A DNA stretch of 64,000 nt from Bacteroidia bacterium (GTDB taxonomy: Bacteria; Bacteroidota; Bacteroidia; Flavobacteriales; Flavobacteriaceae). The notes beneath the pieces were generated by a model that did not search any database, was not told where the DNA came from, and was given only the letters and a program-made list of their open reading frames with translations. Made by a program: the position numbers and the translations under genes. Every line of letters starts with the position of its first letter. Position 1 is the stretch's first letter. The DNA is taken from assembly GCA_030425285.1 (NCBI GenBank), contig JAUIAY010000004.1, positions 1-64,000 of the forward strand, given 5' to 3'. Below, in pieces: positions 62,147-64,000 of the stretch.

Positions 62147-63056
62147 ACAGTTTAAACTGCTGTGGCGTCATCAATTCCATTTTTTTAAACTGTCTGTTAA
62201 AATAACTGGTATTATTAAACCCAGACTTAAAGGCAATTTCAGACATGCGTAAATCTTTGGTTTCCTTAATCAGCTTTTTGGAAAACTTAATCTTTTCAGA
62301 ATTGATATAATCTATCGGTGAAACACCCAAGGTGTTCTTGAACTTCTTGTGGAAATGTGAGGTACTCATGCAGGCTTTTTCGGCCAACAAATCGACAGTA
62401 ATATCTTTATTGGTCAGGTTTTGTTTAATATACTTAATCACCATCCCGATACGCGTATCGTTAAAAATACCTTCAGGGTCGTTCAGTAAAAAGGCTTTGG
62501 CCTTGGTTTGTAAAAGGCGCACAATAAGTTCTTGAATCATCAGATCTAGTAAGACGTCTTTAGATTTGGTATTGTTGGTAAAGGTGTATACCAAGCGCTC
62601 TACTAAATGGTTCACATCGGTATTATTGATGAGGTGTGAAGCATTGTCATCCAATTGCCAGTTGTTGTTTTCACGTTCAATGGTTACATGGTGATTAAAC
62701 TTTTCAACCACTTCATCAATCTTACCACTATCTATACCTAGCGCTAGGCATTGGGTAGGGTCATTCGCTTTTGCCAGCGGAAAATCAATAACCATCTCCT
62801 TGTTGGTTGGCATCACCACAGATTCGCCTGGAAAAAAATCAAAGGAGGGCAGACCGTCAATATGCATGACCTTCTTACCTGTAAGCATACTCGCAATCAC
62901 AGGAAAGTCGAAGGTCAAGGAAACTTTCTCGGCATGCTCATGGGTTTCATAAATATTCAATTCAGCATAATCGGCATTATATGTTGTACGATTCTCTACT
63001 AAAGTAGTGAGCTTTCTAAGACTTTTATGATGATTTAACAGGTGATTCATACTCAA
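62136..63056 (-). CDS. AraC family transcriptional regulator
   Basis: 306 residues. N-terminal effector domain (about 1-190; AraC_N-like with GLPSFDFFPGESVVMP). C-terminal double HTH (about 205-300): VDLLAEKACMSTSHFHKKFK, LGVSPIDYINSEKIKFSK, and MSEIAFKSGFNNTSYFNRQF. It lies divergent to an aldehyde dehydrogenase gene, and two 12-bp direct repeats lie between them. It likely activates the dehydrogenase in response to an aldehyde or alcohol. Confidence 0.92.
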   Translation of the reverse strand: MSMNHLLNHHKSLRKLTTLVENRTTYNADYAELNIYETHEHAEKVSLTFDFPVIASMLTGKKVMHIDGLPSFDFFPGESVVMPTNKEMVIDFPLAKANDPTQCLALGIDSGKIDEVVEKFNHHVTIERENNNWQLDDNASHLINNTDVNHLVERLVYTFTNNTKSKDVLLDLMIQELIVRLLQTKAKAFLLNDPEGIFNDTRIGMVIKYIKQNLTNKDITVDLLAEKACMSTSHFHKKFKNTLGVSPIDYINSEKIKFSKKLIKETKDLRMSEIAFKSGFNNTSYFNRQFKKMELMTPQQFKLSIS

Positions 63057-63096
63057 TAATACAAAAAAATGAACAAGTCTATTTCGTGATGATAGA

Positions 63097-63129
63097 TATG
63101 TTCAACAATTTAATAATTATGTTCAAGAA
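63097..63129. promoter_or_regulatory. Two direct repeats, putative AraC regulator sites
   Basis: TATGTTCAACAA (63097-63108) and TATGTTCAAGAA (63118-63129) are 21 bp apart, start to start, i.e. two helical turns. An inverted TGAACA lies at 63070-63075. Spacing suits the two HTH motifs of an AraC protein. Confidence 0.55.
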
Positions 63130-63277
63130 AATCAGAATATCATAAAATAACTTTATCAAAATTATTAATAACCCAATTATTTGATTCTAAAATTGAAAAA
63201 TTGTTAAAATAATTAACAGTTTATTAAAATATTTAAGCTTTTGATTTTAAGGGTCGTATAATCTAAATTAAACATGT

Positions 63278-64000
63278 ATGAGTTATTCAAAACCAAAGTT
63301 TAAGGAATCCTATAACAATTTTATAAACGGTAAGTTTGTAGCACCAATAGGAGGTGAATATTTTGAAAACCGCTCACCTGTAGATAACAGTGTGATTGCA
63401 AAATATCCAAGATCGCAAAAAGAAGATGTAGAATTGGCATTAGATGCTGCCAATGCCGCCAAAGAAAGTTGGGGAAATACCTCGGCAACCGAACGTGCCG
63501 CCTTATTGAATAAAGTAGCCGATATTATTGAAGCCAATTTAGAAGAGTTTGCATTGGTTGAAACTTGCGATAACGGAAAAGCTATTAGGGAAACCCTAAA
63601 TGCCGATGTGCCACTGTCTGTTGACCACTGGCGTTACTTTGCTGCATGTATTCGTTCTGAAGAAGGTAGCGCAACCGAATTGGATGCCAATACCTTATCT
63701 ATGAATATTAAAGAGCCACTAGGTGTGGTTGGACAAATTATTCCGTGGAACTTCCCATTGCTTATGCTATCATGGAAATTACCTCCAGCATTGGCAACAG
63801 GTAACTGTGTGGTATTAAAACCAGCTGAACAAACACCATCATCAGCTACGTTATTAATGGAAAAAATAGCAGACGTTTTTCCGCCAGGTGTAGTAAATGT
63901 AGTACATGGTTTCGGACCAGAAGCAGGAAAACCTTTAGCATCAAGTTCTAAAGTAGATAAAGTCGCTTTTACTGGTGAAACAACCACAGGACAATTGATT
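63278..64000 (+). CDS. Aldehyde dehydrogenase, N-terminal part (continues beyond the window)
   Basis: The first 241 residues are visible; the frame is open to the last base. MSYSKPKFKESYNNFINGKF is the usual start for flavobacterial acetaldehyde-type dehydrogenases, and PWNFPLLMLSWKLPPALATG, NCVVLKPAEQTP and FTGETTTGQ are the NAD-binding landmarks. It oxidises an aldehyde with NAD(P)+. The catalytic Cys and Glu lie beyond the window. The ATG at 63278 is chosen over 63274, whose frame is short. Divergent from the AraC gene. Confidence 0.92.
   Translation, partial: MSYSKPKFKESYNNFINGKFVAPIGGEYFENRSPVDNSVIAKYPRSQKEDVELALDAANAAKESWGNTSATERAALLNKVADIIEANLEEFALVETCDNGKAIRETLNADVPLSVDHWRYFAACIRSEEGSATELDANTLSMNIKEPLGVVGQIIPWNFPLLMLSWKLPPALATGNCVVLKPAEQTPSSATLLMEKIADVFPPGVVNVVHGFGPEAGKPLASSSKVDKVAFTGETTTGQLI

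Noticed and set aside
1-64000. CRISPR arrays, insertion sequences, rRNA and tRNA genes
   Set aside because: No regularly spaced repeats with unique spacers, no transposase motifs and no RNA gene signatures were seen.

Overview
The window looks like a piece of a chromosome from a gliding marine-type member of the Flavobacteriaceae (Bacteroidota). The evidence is the low GC content, the SusC/SusD pair, the GldF/GldG gliding proteins, promoters of the TTG-N(18-22)-TAnnTTTG type, weak Shine-Dalgarno sequences, and lipoproteins whose signal cysteine is followed by acidic or Asn/Lys residues. No rRNA, tRNA, transposase or CRISPR array was found.

Layout. 1-3.3 kb: the end of a copper-resistance operon (Cu+ P-type ATPase, DUF305 protein, CusB-like RND adaptor, HMA-domain lipoprotein). 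3.3-5.0 kb: about 1.6 kb that is mostly non-coding, with several nested inverted repeats (possibly the end or transfer-origin region of a mobile element) and a small YegP-like gene. 5.0-7.5 kb: a DUF6266 gene, a Fic gene with a promoter and a tandem operator-like repeat, and a 2H phosphoesterase. 7.7-10.4 kb: an ABC system (LolD-like ATPase, FtsX-like permease with a His-rich loop, small secreted partner) plus a broken DUF5916 gene. 10.4-18.6 kb: pyruvate:flavodoxin oxidoreductase and OsmC, with a good sigma-54 promoter before osmC, next to a sigma-54 activator that carries a cyclic-nucleotide-binding domain and is divergent from a class III nucleotidyl cyclase. This looks like a self-contained cNMP/sigma-54 circuit. 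18.7-20.6 kb: a secreted protein of unknown function and an M20 amidohydrolase.

20.9-35.3 kb: a polysaccharide utilisation locus for laminarin or another beta-1,3-glucan. It holds a beta-propeller/Y_Y_Y/LuxR-type sensor-regulator, SusC, SusD, a surface glycan-binding lipoprotein with a duplicated C-terminal domain, two GH16 endoglucanases and a GH3 beta-glucosidase. The genes from susC onward are 9-12 bp apart or overlap, so they form one operon. 35.4-46.5 kb is mostly housekeeping: dnaN, a fused gldF-gldG, a SAM hydrolase, phoH, purC, a DOPA-dioxygenase-like protein, and small enzymes.

46.6-50.5 kb: three unrelated minus-strand genes (a YD-repeat-like secreted protein, a lipoprotein with an ExbD-type periplasmic domain, and a Ser/Thr-kinase-like protein ending in an SSB-like DDLPF tail). 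Related, partly palindromic elements that resemble integron attC sites separate them. Each stop codon lies 8-11 bp from the element core. A diverged copy of the same element follows a fourth gene at 57.5 kb. No integrase is in view, so this resembles a cluster of attC sites without an integrase. 50.7-55.5 kb: a DUF2975/XRE regulator pair with an ABC ATPase and a permease fused to an M1 peptidase. 55.5-64 kb: cytochrome c, NhaA, a DUF3667 membrane protein, an S41 peptidase, an AGCS symporter, and an AraC regulator divergent from an aldehyde dehydrogenase that runs off the window.

All family names come from reading motifs by eye. No database search was run.
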